Below are positions 46,630 to 55,674 of a DNA stretch of 64,000 nt, in pieces. Location of the stretch: contig NZ_CP195790.1 of assembly GCF_051465645.1 (NCBI RefSeq), positions 5,270,001 through 5,334,000 on the forward strand. The letters run 5' to 3'. Position 1 is the first letter of the stretch, and every line of letters begins with the position of its first letter. The stretch comes from Planctomicrobium sp051465645. Its GTDB lineage: Bacteria > Planctomycetota > Planctomycetia > Planctomycetales > Planctomycetaceae. The notes beneath the pieces are model-generated. The model did not search any database. It saw nothing but the letters and a program-made list of their open reading frames with translations, and was not told the DNA's origin. The translations under genes were made by a program, and so were the position numbers.

Positions 46630-47162
46630 GAGGTTCTCCTGAGAGTTGGATTTGAAACAAGGCAAAGGCATCCGCAGGCGTACAGTGGAGGGGAACTCAC
46701 CGAGATCCCGGTGACTTCAGTCTTCAATTGCTTATTGCTGAAGAGCGATGGTCGGTATTGCGGAATCAGATTCGTGAAGAGCCTTGTCACGTTCGCTTGA
46801 AACAGGGCGTTTTCCACCGCGTGTTGTGTTCGCACGATGTTCTGGTGGTGGACCGGTTCCTGTTCCAGGCTGCGGGGGAATATCTCCTGCAACACTTTCT
46901 CTGCTCCGTATTCCCCGAAGGGAGAGTGACCGCCGATGTCCTGCACGGAAGAGACCTCGACATGCACGGTCCCGGATGGACAGTCATTGCGGATCTCCAG
47001 TCCCAACTCCGTCGGAATGAACCACCCGGAGTTGACGTGCTGATTGACAATCACCGGCATCGCCAGGCGAACCGGTGCGGCGGCGGGAGTAGCGGTAGGC
47101 CAATATCCGACCAGCAACAGACTGCCTGCAATCAGGAGAAGGAAGTTGGAACTCATCCGCAT
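46626..47162 (-). CDS. Exported protein (178 aa), unknown
   Basis: The N-terminus is a signal peptide (MRMSSNFLLLIAGSLLLVGYWPTATPAAA). The rest has no recognised domain; it contains IVNQHVNSGWFIPTELGLEI and a C-terminal stretch rich in Ser/Cys. The ATG at 47162 is supported by AAGGG 7 bases upstream. It is the first gene of the leftward operon and faces the XRE gene across about 130 bp. Confidence 0.62.
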   Translation of the reverse strand: MRMSSNFLLLIAGSLLLVGYWPTATPAAAPVRLAMPVIVNQHVNSGWFIPTELGLEIRNDCPSGTVHVEVSSVQDIGGHSPFGEYGAEKVLQEIFPRSLEQEPVHHQNIVRTQHAVENALFQANVTRLFTNLIPQYRPSLFSNKQLKTEVTGISVSSPPLYACGCLCLVSNPTLRRTS

Positions 47163-47237
47163 GAAAGGCCCTTGGTGCTGGGGAAACAGTTGGCACACCA
47201 GCCTTCATCGCCGCTGCGCATGGTCATCAAAACGAAA

Positions 47238-47264
47238 TGATACTTATCGTCCGTAGAGTGATAC
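47238..47264. promoter_or_regulatory. Possible operator between the operon and the XRE gene
   Basis: Two TGATAC direct repeats start 21 bp apart (47238 and 47259), two helical turns, in the short divergent intergenic region. This is a plausible binding site for the adjacent XRE regulator. Confidence 0.35.
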
Positions 47265-47289
47265 CAATAGTCAACAGTCCAATGCTCGT

Positions 47290-47511
47290 ATGGCCAAGCG
47301 AGCAGACATTCTGGAGCGGTTCGGAGAGCGGGTACGCGAATTGCGGAAGGAGCAAGGCTATTCCCAGGAAGCCTTTGCCGCCGCCTGTGGGCTAGACCGC
47401 ACGTACATCGGCGGGATCGAACGAGGTGAGCGCAATCTGGCGCTGCGGAATCTCGACGTCATCGCTCAAACGCTGGGAATCACGCTCTCGGAGTTAATGG
47501 AAGGACTGTGA
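47290..47511 (+). CDS. XRE-family transcriptional regulator
   Basis: A 73-aa single-domain helix-turn-helix protein (HTH_3). The recognition region is YSQEAFAAACGLDRTYIGGIERGERNLAL, followed by VIAQTLGITLSELM. Size and sequence are like phage repressors and controller proteins of restriction systems. It is transcribed away from the island operon and probably controls that operon and itself. Confidence 0.88.
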   Translation: MAKRADILERFGERVRELRKEQGYSQEAFAAACGLDRTYIGGIERGERNLALRNLDVIAQTLGITLSELMEGL

Positions 47512-47528
47512 GAGGAAGAGGTCAGAGA

Positions 47529-47837
47529 TCAGGGGACAGAGGTGAGAAGGACTGTCGCGAGGCGACCATTATTGAGTAATCTCTCCACATTCAGGGCCCG
47601 TTCGAACGTCAGTAGTTCCTGGCTCGTCATGGTCGCTCCAACTCCCTCACAGCAGAGATATCTCAGTTCCACGGTCTGCAATAGTTCTCGTAATTGCTCC
47701 ACTTCATCGGCTTCCAACTCCCCCTCCAATGGCTCTTCAAAATAGGGTCGCGCCACGTCCGGGGCATGCGCACTCAGCTCTTCATCAAAGAACTGCAGCG
47801 CCGCCCGGATGATCGCGAGATGTCGCTTCGCCAGCAA
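47529..47837 (-). CDS. Hypothetical protein (102 aa) with TTG start
   Basis: A soluble, acidic, mostly helical protein (LAIIRAALQFFDEELSAHAPDVARPYF ... LEADEVEQLRELLQTVELRYLC). The start is a TTG at 47837 with a strong AAAGGAG 6 bases upstream. A long hairpin lies in its leader. It is convergent with the XRE gene. No family recognised. Confidence 0.6.
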   Translation of the reverse strand: MLAKRHLAIIRAALQFFDEELSAHAPDVARPYFEEPLEGELEADEVEQLRELLQTVELRYLCCEGVGATMTSQELLTFERALNVERLLNNGRLATVLLTSVP

Positions 47838-47897
47838 TGTGGGCTCCTTTCAGATCAGTGAAACCTGGGACCGATCGCCGATCCCAAAACAAGAATA

Positions 47898-47935
47898 GCC
47901 TTGCAAAGACTGGACGAAACCAGTCTTCACAAGGC
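47898..47935. repeat. Imperfect inverted repeat upstream of the TTG-start gene
   Basis: GCCTTG-c-AAAGACTGG pairs with CCAGTCTT-ca-CAAGGC across a 6-base loop. It could be a terminator for transcription from the transposons or a leader structure of the gene at 47837. Confidence 0.55.
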
Positions 47936-48097
47936 ATGACACGCAAAAATTCACCCTCCCGATAGTTATGTGAGAGCACTCATCTTATATGCCACGTTTT
48001 TTGAAGAGATTTAGCTGATATGGCACAGATAGGTGCTGGCTTCGGATGGCATGAACTGGTTTCACAACCCCTTAATGACGGTGTCCAGACAGGCTAA

Positions 48098-48991
48098 GAA
48101 CGTGTTTGAAAATTAGGATTTCATCCTTGCGAGTCGCTTGCCCACGAGGTTGGTCATGGCGATGTACGTGACCGCTTCGCTCGATTCGGGCGTGCGCTCA
48201 TAATCTCTGGAGTGGCGGCGATATCTCGCCAGCCAGGCGAAGGTCCGCTCCACGATCCACCGCTTGGGCAACACGACAAACTTCTTGATCCCCACCGGCC
48301 GCAGCACCACTTGCAAGACCCAGCCGAATGTTTCCCGGACCCATTCTGGCAGTTCCTTCCGGCCATACGCTGAGTCGGCAAACAGGACCTTCAAACGGGG
48401 ACAAACACGCCGAAGTTTCATCAGCACAAAGCAGGCTCCATCCTGATCCTACCAGTAGGCTCCATGCACGACAAGAGCCATGATCAACCCTAGCGTGTCC
48501 ACGGCAATGTGCCGCTTCCGGCCAGTGATTTGCTTGGCTCCATCGTATCCACGTTCGAGCCCACCTTCTGCTGTTCTGACCGACTGACTGTCGAGAATGG
48601 CGACGCTGGGTCGTTTCTTCTTTCCCACAGCCTGCCGGACCTGTTCTCGGAGTCGGTCGTGAATGGTCTCCCAGAGGCCGCTGCGAACCCAGCTTCGAAA
48701 AATGCCATAGACAGTACTCCAGCAGGGGAAATCGGCAGGCAGCATCCGCCACTGGCAGCCAGTTCGAACGACATACAAAATGGCGTCGAGAACCCAGCGC
48801 CGATCGATGCGGGGACGCCCTCGTCGAGATGGCTTGGGGAGGTATCGACGAATCAATTGCCATTGCTCATCCGAGAGATTGCTGGAATAATTGGTCCTTA
48901 ACACGGCTGCGGCTCCTTCCTTGGATTGCCAAGATGTTCACAAAGGAGCCGTAGCCGTTTCTCTCATTCAAGGCAATTTCAAAACACGTTC
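48098..48991 (-). mobile_element. IS5-type insertion sequence (IS427-like), 894 bp
   Basis: Terminal inverted repeats GAACGTGTTTGAAAATT (left) and its near-complement at the right end (two mismatches) bound a single transposase region. The element is flanked by TAA at 48095-48097 and 48992-48994, a 3-bp target duplication typical of the IS427 group. It sits inside the older transposase gene. Confidence 0.88.
48113..48904 (-). pseudogene. IS5-type transposase with an in-frame amber codon
   Basis: The transposase of the 894-bp element. The N-terminal part is of the DUF4096 type (LSDEQWQLIRRYLPKP, RTGCQWRMLPADFPCWSTVYGIF), followed by the DDE region (AILDSQSVRTAEGG, GRKRHIAVDTLG, FADSAYG, WIVERTFAWL). 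A TAG at 48449-48451 interrupts the frame after VVHGAYW; translation would resume in the same frame as DQDGACFVLMKL, so a single CAG-to-TAG change is the simplest explanation. The copy is probably inactive unless suppressed. Confidence 0.85.
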
Positions 48992-49853
48992 TAAGTGGAC
49001 GAAGCCCTCGAACAGTTCGGCGTCGTACTCCCATCGGGTAATCAAGCGTCGACAGTTCTGTAGTCAGCTGAAGGTTCGCTCGATTCGGTAGCGTCGTTCG
49101 TAGCACCTGAGCGACCGGCGATCCTGCAGGCGGGGTCTGGTCCGTTTTTCCCGGTGCAGGCAGATGAGTTCGATTCCACGAGCCTGAAAATACACACGCA
49201 ACCAGTCCGCACCGGCAGCCTTATCGTAGAGCAGGCCTCGGGGCTGGCCATGCGGAGGACACTGATCGATCAACGTTTCGATCGTGGTCACTTGGCTGTG
49301 ATTGGTAGAAGTGGGAAACTCCACGTGAGTGCGGTCCCTTTTAGATCAGTGATCATCAGGATGCGGATCCCGTTTCCATGATGGCAACGTCAAACGTCGT
49401 CGTCCCCTTGTCTGCTCGTGCAAAAGAGCCATCGCCGATCGCATCTACCCGATCGATGCCGCGTCGCTGCAGCAACTTGCTAAGCAATCGATCCCATGCG
49501 GCTCGAAAGATTCCGTTGCGTAACCAGTCGCAATGCCGCCTCCAGCTAGTGGCTGGCGAGGGGGATCGTTCTGGCCCTTTCAAAATGACAGGGTTTTCCA
49601 ACGCGCTCCTGTCATCAGTACTCGGAGAATCCCTTCCAGGCACTCGCGGGAGGAACTCCAAGGCCGTCCGCCGAGCGGACCCACAGGAGGTTCCGGAAAC
49701 AGGTCCGCGATCAGAAACCATTGTGTTTCCGAGAGAAAGGGTTTGGGGGCCGTCTAAATTGGACTGCAGGAAGATAAATCCGATCCAGATGGGGCGACGG
49801 AGGCTTCATTCCAGCTGAGTCCTCAGTCGCCACCGTCCAGAATAGAGCGTGCT

Positions 49854-50885
49854 TTACCAAGTTGTGAGTGCGGCTCGTTTCCAGGTATTGGCGGCCACAC
49901 AGACATAGACGTAATCACCGTCCCAGCAAATGTCTCCTTGGTTCCCAGTTGCCGATGCGCTCGCCGGTGTTTTCGCCGTTCGCAGGCGGACCGTGTCACC
50001 ATCGACATCAAGACTGGCAGTTGGATCCGACGTCATGTTGACCCCCACGCGGGGTCCCAGGCATCGCAGTGAGTCAATTCGCGTGGCCTGTCCCGTCGGA
50101 ATGGTCTGGATTCTCAGGCGTGTCCCCATTGCGGATGGGGAAAAGTTCTCTGTCGCTTCCGCGACGATGCTCGCAGTTCCCGCGTTGCTGGAGCCGTTGT
50201 ACGGCTGCCAGGCGAATGCCCCCAGCATTGTTCCCATTGTGACGGCCGCCGGTGCGGCCTGAGTGCCTCGGTATTTTCGGTGAACGAACGCTGCGTTGGA
50301 CGCGGCGTCGCTTCGGAAATGCTCCATCATGATCGACGGAGAATTGGAAACATTATTGTTTCTGGAGATGATCGATCCGGCAGAAGTGAAATTGACTTTG
50401 TCGGCCCCATTGATCGCCAGTCCCAAAGTGTTTGCATCGACTTGATAAAATCCCTGTGCCAGCGGTCCCACCTGCAGCCCGGGAGCCGCTGCGCTTCCAG
50501 CCTGAGTTTGGACTGGGCTATTAAAGGTGGCCCCCTCGAATTGAGCAACACCATTGACCTGCAGGTTTCCCGCCACCTGCACGCCCTCTGTTGTCTCCTG
50601 CGGGATCAGTTCCAGAACGGTCGCCGTACGTTTGAGAATCGATTTCCAGACCGCTGCCCCCGCACTGCTACTGATGCAGGTCCAGAATACTTGCGTCGAT
50701 GTATTCAGCCACTGATCCCCCGGAGAGAAGCCTTTGGACGAATCATCATTGGTACCTGGATTGTTCGAGGCTTGGTAGGGAGCGCGATCAGCCAACTCCT
50801 TAAAATTATCGGTGAGTGCGATACCGCCATCACCTGTGGCGTCGGTCACGACATCAAGTCCCTTATAATCTGTCAGTGTCGCCAT
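49854..50885 (-). CDS. Phage tail-fibre-like structural protein
   Basis: A 343-aa protein resembling phage tail or fibre proteins: low-complexity Thr/Ala/Gly composition, GDQWLNTSTQVFWTC, GLQVGPLAQGFYQVDANTLGLAI, MGTRLRIQTIPTG and a repetitive beta-rich design with TASLDVDGDTVRL before the C-terminus (GDICWDGDYVYVCVAANTWKR). The start at 50885 has AGGAGT upstream. No other virion genes are nearby, so it is an isolated prophage relic or an island cargo gene. Confidence 0.6.
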   Translation of the reverse strand: MATLTDYKGLDVVTDATGDGGIALTDNFKELADRAPYQASNNPGTNDDSSKGFSPGDQWLNTSTQVFWTCISSSAGAAVWKSILKRTATVLELIPQETTEGVQVAGNLQVNGVAQFEGATFNSPVQTQAGSAAAPGLQVGPLAQGFYQVDANTLGLAINGADKVNFTSAGSIISRNNNVSNSPSIMMEHFRSDAASNAAFVHRKYRGTQAAPAAVTMGTMLGAFAWQPYNGSSNAGTASIVAEATENFSPSAMGTRLRIQTIPTGQATRIDSLRCLGPRVGVNMTSDPTASLDVDGDTVRLRTAKTPASASATGNQGDICWDGDYVYVCVAANTWKRAALTTW

Positions 50886-51174
50886 GAAATCCACTCCTGA
50901 AAGAGAAAGGAAAAGGTCATCTCAAATACGATTTGTCTATTGGTGGCTACTGAACAAGTAACGTCAGAAATCACGGTTACCTTTAGAAACGAAGCACATC
51001 GTCAGGCTACGAGTAGTGCATTAGCCTTGCAACATCTGGAGAGGCACGATCGCCCGAATCGCTAAATTAATTGATAGAAGATATAAATGGTGTCGAGGCT
51101 GCTACTTTGCAACCATTGTCCCGTCGCAGAGTCGATTGTGGACTTAAGTGTAGTGGCTCGAGTCGTTTCCGCGG
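50886..51174. other. Intergenic region between the tail-like gene and the transposase remnant
   Basis: About 290 bp without open frames of note. It should hold the promoter of the tail-like gene. Confidence 0.4.
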
Positions 51175-51493
51175 ATGAGCAAGCCACGGACGCCTGAGCC
51201 GAGTGGCGTCACGAATAAATAATGGGGCCTTCTGGCCCCCCTTATTTGGCGCTGGTGAAAGAGGATTCCCACTCTCTTCGAGCGGTATTTAATGCCATAC
51301 GCTGGCTGCTACGGACAGGTGCTCAGTGGCGTTTCATGCCCCATGAGTTCCCCCCTTGGCCGGTGGTCTACCACCAGGTGTGCCGTTGGCTGAACACGGG
51401 GTTCTTCGAGCACATCGCCCATGACCTCCCAGAGGACGCTCGCGTGGCTCAAGGGCGGGAGCAACCACGCGTGCCACGACGTGGATAGGCTTA
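51175..51493 (+). pseudogene. Truncated IS5-type transposase remnant
   Basis: Starts with MSKPRTPEPSGVTNK then a stop and a frame change, continuing as YLALVKEDSHSLRAVFNAIRWLLRTGAQWRFMPHEFPPWPVVYHQ and HIAHDLPEDARVAQG. This is the N-terminal third of an IS5-group transposase. It ends at the left end of the next element, which removed or displaced its 3' part. Confidence 0.75.
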
Positions 51494-52456
51494 GAGGCTA
51501 TCCGAGAAGGTTGTTTGCGATGCAAGTCTGTATTTGAACGGTGGCTGTGTGCTTTTAGGTTCCAGGCGTTTGCGCATCTAGTGAATGCAGCTGAGCTGGA
51601 TCAGGGCCTCACTCGATGACGTTGTGCGTTCGTAGTCTTTGCTCAATCGCCGGGACCGCCCCGGCCAGGCAAAAGTTCGTTCCACCACCCAGCGTTTGGG
51701 AAGCAGAATGAATACCTGTTGCCCTGGTGGACGACTCACGATCTCCAGTCGCCACGGTAAGTCAGGTTGTTGCAACTTCCAGTGATGCAGAGCGTGGTTG
51801 TGGTACTTGCTGTCCGCCCAGATTACTTCCAGTCGGGGGAACTCGCTCTGATTCAATTGGCTGAGCACCTGGGGAGCGGCCTTCGCGTCATCCACCGCTG
51901 CACTGGTGACCACGATGGCCAGCAGCAACCTCAGCGTGTCGACAGCCAGATTTCGCTTACGGCCCGTGATTTTCTTGGCTCCGTCGAAGCCTCGCACGCC
52001 ACCTCGTTCGGTTGTTTTCACGGTCTGGGCATCGATGCTGCCCGCACTGGGAGTTGGATTCCGCTGCTGAGCCACCGACTCCCGCACCCCTTCCCGCAAG
52101 ACATCCACCATCAGTTTCCAGGTGCCGTTATCCCTCCAGGTGGATAAGTATTCAAAGACGCTGCTGCGGGGAGGCAGTTTGCGGGAAGCATGTCCCATTG
52201 GCAACCACTGCGTTCCAGGTACAGCAACGCGTTAATCACTTCCCGCATGTCCGCACCCCGAGGACGACCACCGGGTTTGGCGGGAGCGATGATCAGTGAA
52301 ATCAAGTCCCATTGAGCATCCGAAAGATCACTGGGATAGAGCTTGCGTGCCAGCATGTGCGTTCGTTTGCGGATCAACCAGACGAGTCATCCATGGACAG
52401 GCAATAATATCCTCGCAAACAGAGATTTACTGCAAGATCACTTCTCGGATAGACTC
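51494..52456 (-). mobile_element. IS5-type insertion sequence, 963 bp, at the array edge
   Basis: Ends GAGGCTATCCGAGAAG (left) and CTTCTCGGATAGACTC (right) are inverted repeats with one mismatch. TTA lies at 51491-51493 and 52457-52459, a 3-bp target duplication. On the right the TTA is the beginning of TTAGACT, the last 7 bases of the CRISPR repeat. Confidence 0.85.
51578..52356 (-). pseudogene. IS5-type transposase with one frameshift
   Basis: Begins MLARKLYPSDLSDAQWDLISLI, then GCQWDMLPA; the frame must shift near 52190-52200 to continue KLPPRSSVFEYLSTWRDNGTW. The DDE part is present (AGSIDAQTVKTTERGG, KITGRKRNLAVDTL, VIWADSKYHNHA, WVVERTFAWPGRSRRLSKDYE). The shift does not lie in an obvious slippery run, so it is probably inactivating. 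Confidence 0.78.
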
Positions 52457-55295
52457 TTAGACTTGCGACCAGTGAAGGGGTCGACCTGCTGGTGTTGCGG
52501 ACTGCTCTCGGAGATGAATCTGTTAGACTCGACAACTTCGACGTTCCGGCTGGGACGAGTTGCGGACTGCTCTCGGGGATGGATCTGTTAGACTAGAACA
52601 AGAACGTTTCCACCGGAATCCAGGGTTGCGGACTGCTCTCGGGGATGGATCTGTTAGACTGCAAGCCCATCGCGGTGTACATGCAGAATGGTTGCGGACT
52701 GCTCTCGGGGATGGATCTGTTAGACTGGATGACGTACACGTCCCTGGAAGGATGTAGTTGCGGACTGCTCTCGGGGATGGATCTGTTAGACTTTTGCCGG
52801 CATTGAATTTGATGAATTGCCTGTTGCGGACTGCTCTCGGGGATGGATCTGTTAGACTGTTTGCAATGAAACTGCAAGATCTCCACTCGTTGCGGACTGC
52901 TCTCGGGGATGGATCTGTTAGACTCGATCGACTCGACTAACTTACGATCTGACAGTTGCGGACTGCTCTCGGGGATGGATCTGTTAGACTCGAGCGGCCA
53001 TTCAGAGCCTTGTGATTTGTGTTGCGGACTGCTCTCGGGGATGGATCTGTTAGACTATCCGTTTTCAAGAAGCCACAGCCGCGAAAGTTGCGGACTGCTC
53101 TCGGGGATGGATCTGTTAGACTTGAAGTCCATGAGTTTGTCCATCAGCTTGTGTTGCGGACTGCTCTCGGGGATGGATCTGTTAGACTCTGCAGGTTGGT
53201 TTTTAGAAGTGGTCTTTGTTGCGGACTGCTCTCGGGGATGGATCTGTTAGACTACCGTGTCGCCATCGGTCACACCGACAACGGTTGCGGACTGCTCTCG
53301 GGGATGGATCTGTTAGACTCCAGTCTCCGGTCATTGCAGAAGAGCCACGGTTGCGGACTGCTCTCGGGGATGGATCTGTTAGACTGGTTCGAGCCCGCTA
53401 TCCTCCACTGACTTAGTTGCGGACTGCTCTCGGGGATGGATCTGTTAGACTATGATGCTCAACGTACAACTCGTCGGCGTTGTTGCGGACTGCTCTCGGG
53501 GATGGATCTGTTAGACTTTTGTTCGTCGTTCGGGACTACAACAACAAGTTGCGGACTGCTCTCGGGGATGGATCTGTTAGACTCGTTTCTCCGGTCTCAA
53601 TTCGAGACCTGTTGTTGCGGACTGCTCTCGGGGATGGATCTGTTAGACTGCGGCAGACGGTTATTCCCGGAGTTTCGTGTTGCGGACTGCTCTCGGGGAT
53701 GGATCTGTTAGACTATCTTTCGATTTCAATCTTCAGCTAAGGGCGTTGCGGACTGCTCTCGGGGATGGATCTGTTAGACTCACTCACGTAATGATTGGCC
53801 TGCATTTGCAGTTGCGGACTGCTCTCGGGGATGGATCTGTTAGACTAAATTGCCCCTGTAAGCTCTTCGTTCTGCTGTTGCGGACTGCTCTCGGGGATGG
53901 ATCTGTTAGACTTAGGCATTGTCTTTACCTGCCTCTTTCTTCGTTGCGGACTGCTCTCGGGGATGGATCTGTTAGACTGGTTCCCTCGTTCACTATCCTC
54001 CCCCTGCTGTTGCGGACTGCTCTCGGGGATGGATCTGTTAGACTTTTCAACGAATGCGTAGACGGAGCTGTCGGTTGCGGACTGCTCTCGGGGATGGATC
54101 TGTTAGACTGCCGGGTAATAGCTCAACAGAACCAATCGGTTGCGGACTGCTCTCGGGGATGGATCTGTTAGACTAACGCTCATCTTCAATGCGACTCCCA
54201 ACTGGTTGCGGACTGCTCTCGGGGATGGATCTGTTAGACTGTGCCTCCTCGTTTACCGTTGCAACGCTTCGTTGCGGACTGCTCTCGGGGATGGATCTGT
54301 TAGACTTGGATTTTCATTGAGGACGGACCGCCTTAGTTGCGGACTGCTCTCGGGGATGGATCTGTTAGACTAACGCTCATCTTCAATGCGACTCCCAACT
54401 GGTTGCGGACTGCTCTCGGGGATGGATCTGTTAGACTAGTTGAAGTTTACGGAAAAACATGGGTTGTGTTGCGGACTGCTCTCGGGGATGGATCTGTTAG
54501 ACTGGATGTCAAGTTCATCACCAACGCCCGCTAGTTGCGGACTGCTCTCGGGGATGGATCTGTTAGACTCCCGCTGAATGGGTACACGAATCCAGTTCCG
54601 TTGCGGACTGCTCTCGGGGATGGATCTGTTAGACTAACCCCGGTCATTATGTCCCTGATGACCTAGTTGCGGACTGCTCTCGGGGATGGATCTGTTAGAC
54701 TGCGAACCGTCGCCCAACAATACGCCGCCGTGTTGCGGACTGCTCTCGGGGATGGATCTGTTAGACTGATGGCTTTGGGGATCTGCACTGCGGACCTGTT
54801 GCGGACTGCTCTCGGGGATGGATCTGTTAGACTACCACTGATCCAATTATGATGATTGCCACTGTTGCGGACTGCTCTCGGGGATGGATCTGTTAGACTC
54901 CAAAGTCAATCCGATAAACGATCGTCATGTTGCGGACTGCTCTCGGGGATGGATCTGTTAGACTGCTTCAGCCATGCGACTCTCTCTTTCATTGGTTGCG
55001 GACTGCTCTCGGGGATGGATCTGTTAGACTGGCTTACTCTTGTCGTCGGGGTGCATTGCTGTTGCGGACTGCTCTCGGGGATGGATCTGTTAGACTTAGT
55101 TCGTTTGTCGCAAGCAAAAACGCTTAGTTGCGGACTGCTCTCGGGGATGGATCTGTTAGACTGAGTGATTACGTCAATCCTGATTGGATTGGGTTGCGGA
55201 CTGCTCTCGGGGATGGATCTGTTAGACTCTGTTTTGGATTATGCTGAAAAACACGATAGGTTGCGGACTGCTCTCGGGGATGGATCTGTTAGACT
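52457..55295 (+). CRISPR. CRISPR array, 36-bp repeats, 43 full repeats plus one truncated
   Basis: A 36-bp repeat starting GTTGCGGACTGCTCTC and ending GATCTGTTAGACT recurs every 65-66 bp, with spacers of 29-30 bp. Full repeats run from 52494 to 55295 (43), enclosing 42 spacers. A further spacer at 52464-52493 is preceded only by TTAGACT at 52457-52463. The first full repeat (52494-52529) has two substitutions; the others look identical. The degenerate end is at 52.5 kb, so the leader side is next to cas2. The tracrRNA anti-repeat shows that crRNAs are read from the plus strand. Each repeat ends in TGTTAGACT, an extended -10-like element. One spacer occurs twice. Confidence 0.98.
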
Positions 55296-55344
55296 AGTCG
55301 TGTTGCAAGTTGAGTGGTGATCGAGCGTTGCGGCCGATTATTGC
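55296..55344. promoter_or_regulatory. Short leader-side segment between array and cas2
   Basis: Only 49 bp separate the last repeat from the cas2 stop codon. If this is the integration-proximal leader, recognition by Cas1-Cas2 must use this short stretch, perhaps with cas2 coding sequence. A GTTGCGG echo of the repeat start lies within it. Confidence 0.4.
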
Positions 55345-55674
55345 TCAGAAAAGCGTAAGCTGAGTTGGTGTTTTTTCGCATGGTTGACGAGTTTTTCCCC
55401 AGAAGATTCGCATTTTTTCGAACTGCCGATCGGTAACCGCCAGCATTCGCACCTCTCCATCCGGAGGAAGTTGACGTTCGACACGACGGTAGTGAACATC
55501 CGCCGCCTCTTCGCTGATGCAGTGTCGACCGTAGACGGAATACTGAATTTGGCGGAATCCGTCCTTCAACAAAAATTGACGGAATCTCGCATAATGTTTG
55601 CGAGCCCGTTTGGTGTCTGTCGGAAGGTCAAACATTGTGACTAGCCACATGCTGCGATAGTTGCTGATTTGCAT
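55345..55674 (-). CDS. cas2: CRISPR-associated endoribonuclease/integration factor Cas2
   Basis: Cas2 (109 aa) forms the scaffold of the Cas1-Cas2 spacer integrase. The ferredoxin-like family start is seen in YRSMWLVTMFDLPTDTKRARKHYARFRQFLLKDGF, then QIQYSVYGRHC and the C-terminal pattern usual for type II Cas2. The ATG at 55674 overlaps the end of cas1 by 34 bp, so the genes are translationally linked. Confidence 0.95.
   Translation of the reverse strand: MQISNYRSMWLVTMFDLPTDTKRARKHYARFRQFLLKDGFRQIQYSVYGRHCISEEAADVHYRRVERQLPPDGEVRMLAVTDRQFEKMRIFWGKTRQPCEKTPTQLTLF

Larger units (their letters stand above)
48062..49760 (-). pseudogene. Degraded IS5-type transposase interrupted by a younger IS
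   Basis: An old transposase copy on the minus strand with several frame changes. The 5' part reads LQSNLDGPQTLSLGNTMVSD and GIFRAAWDRLLSKLLQRRGI; the middle shows GLLYDKAAGADWLRVYFQARGIE; the end reads RYRIERTF, a stop, then LITRWEYDAELFEGFVH. The frame resumes beyond the younger element as LACLDTVIKGL and a stop at 48062. Removing the younger element with one copy of its TAA duplication restores FVH-LACLDTVIKGL, showing where it inserted. No functional transposase remains. Confidence 0.82.

Noticed and set aside
52560..55164. Many open frames of 60-165 codons inside the array repeating LRTALGDGSVRL or CGLLSGMDLLD
   Set aside because: They are translations of the CRISPR repeat itself in different frames, not genes.
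52464..55259. Spacers targeting sequences within this window (self-targeting)
   Set aside because: Reading by eye found only short partial matches of about 10 bases; a computed search is needed before any claim.
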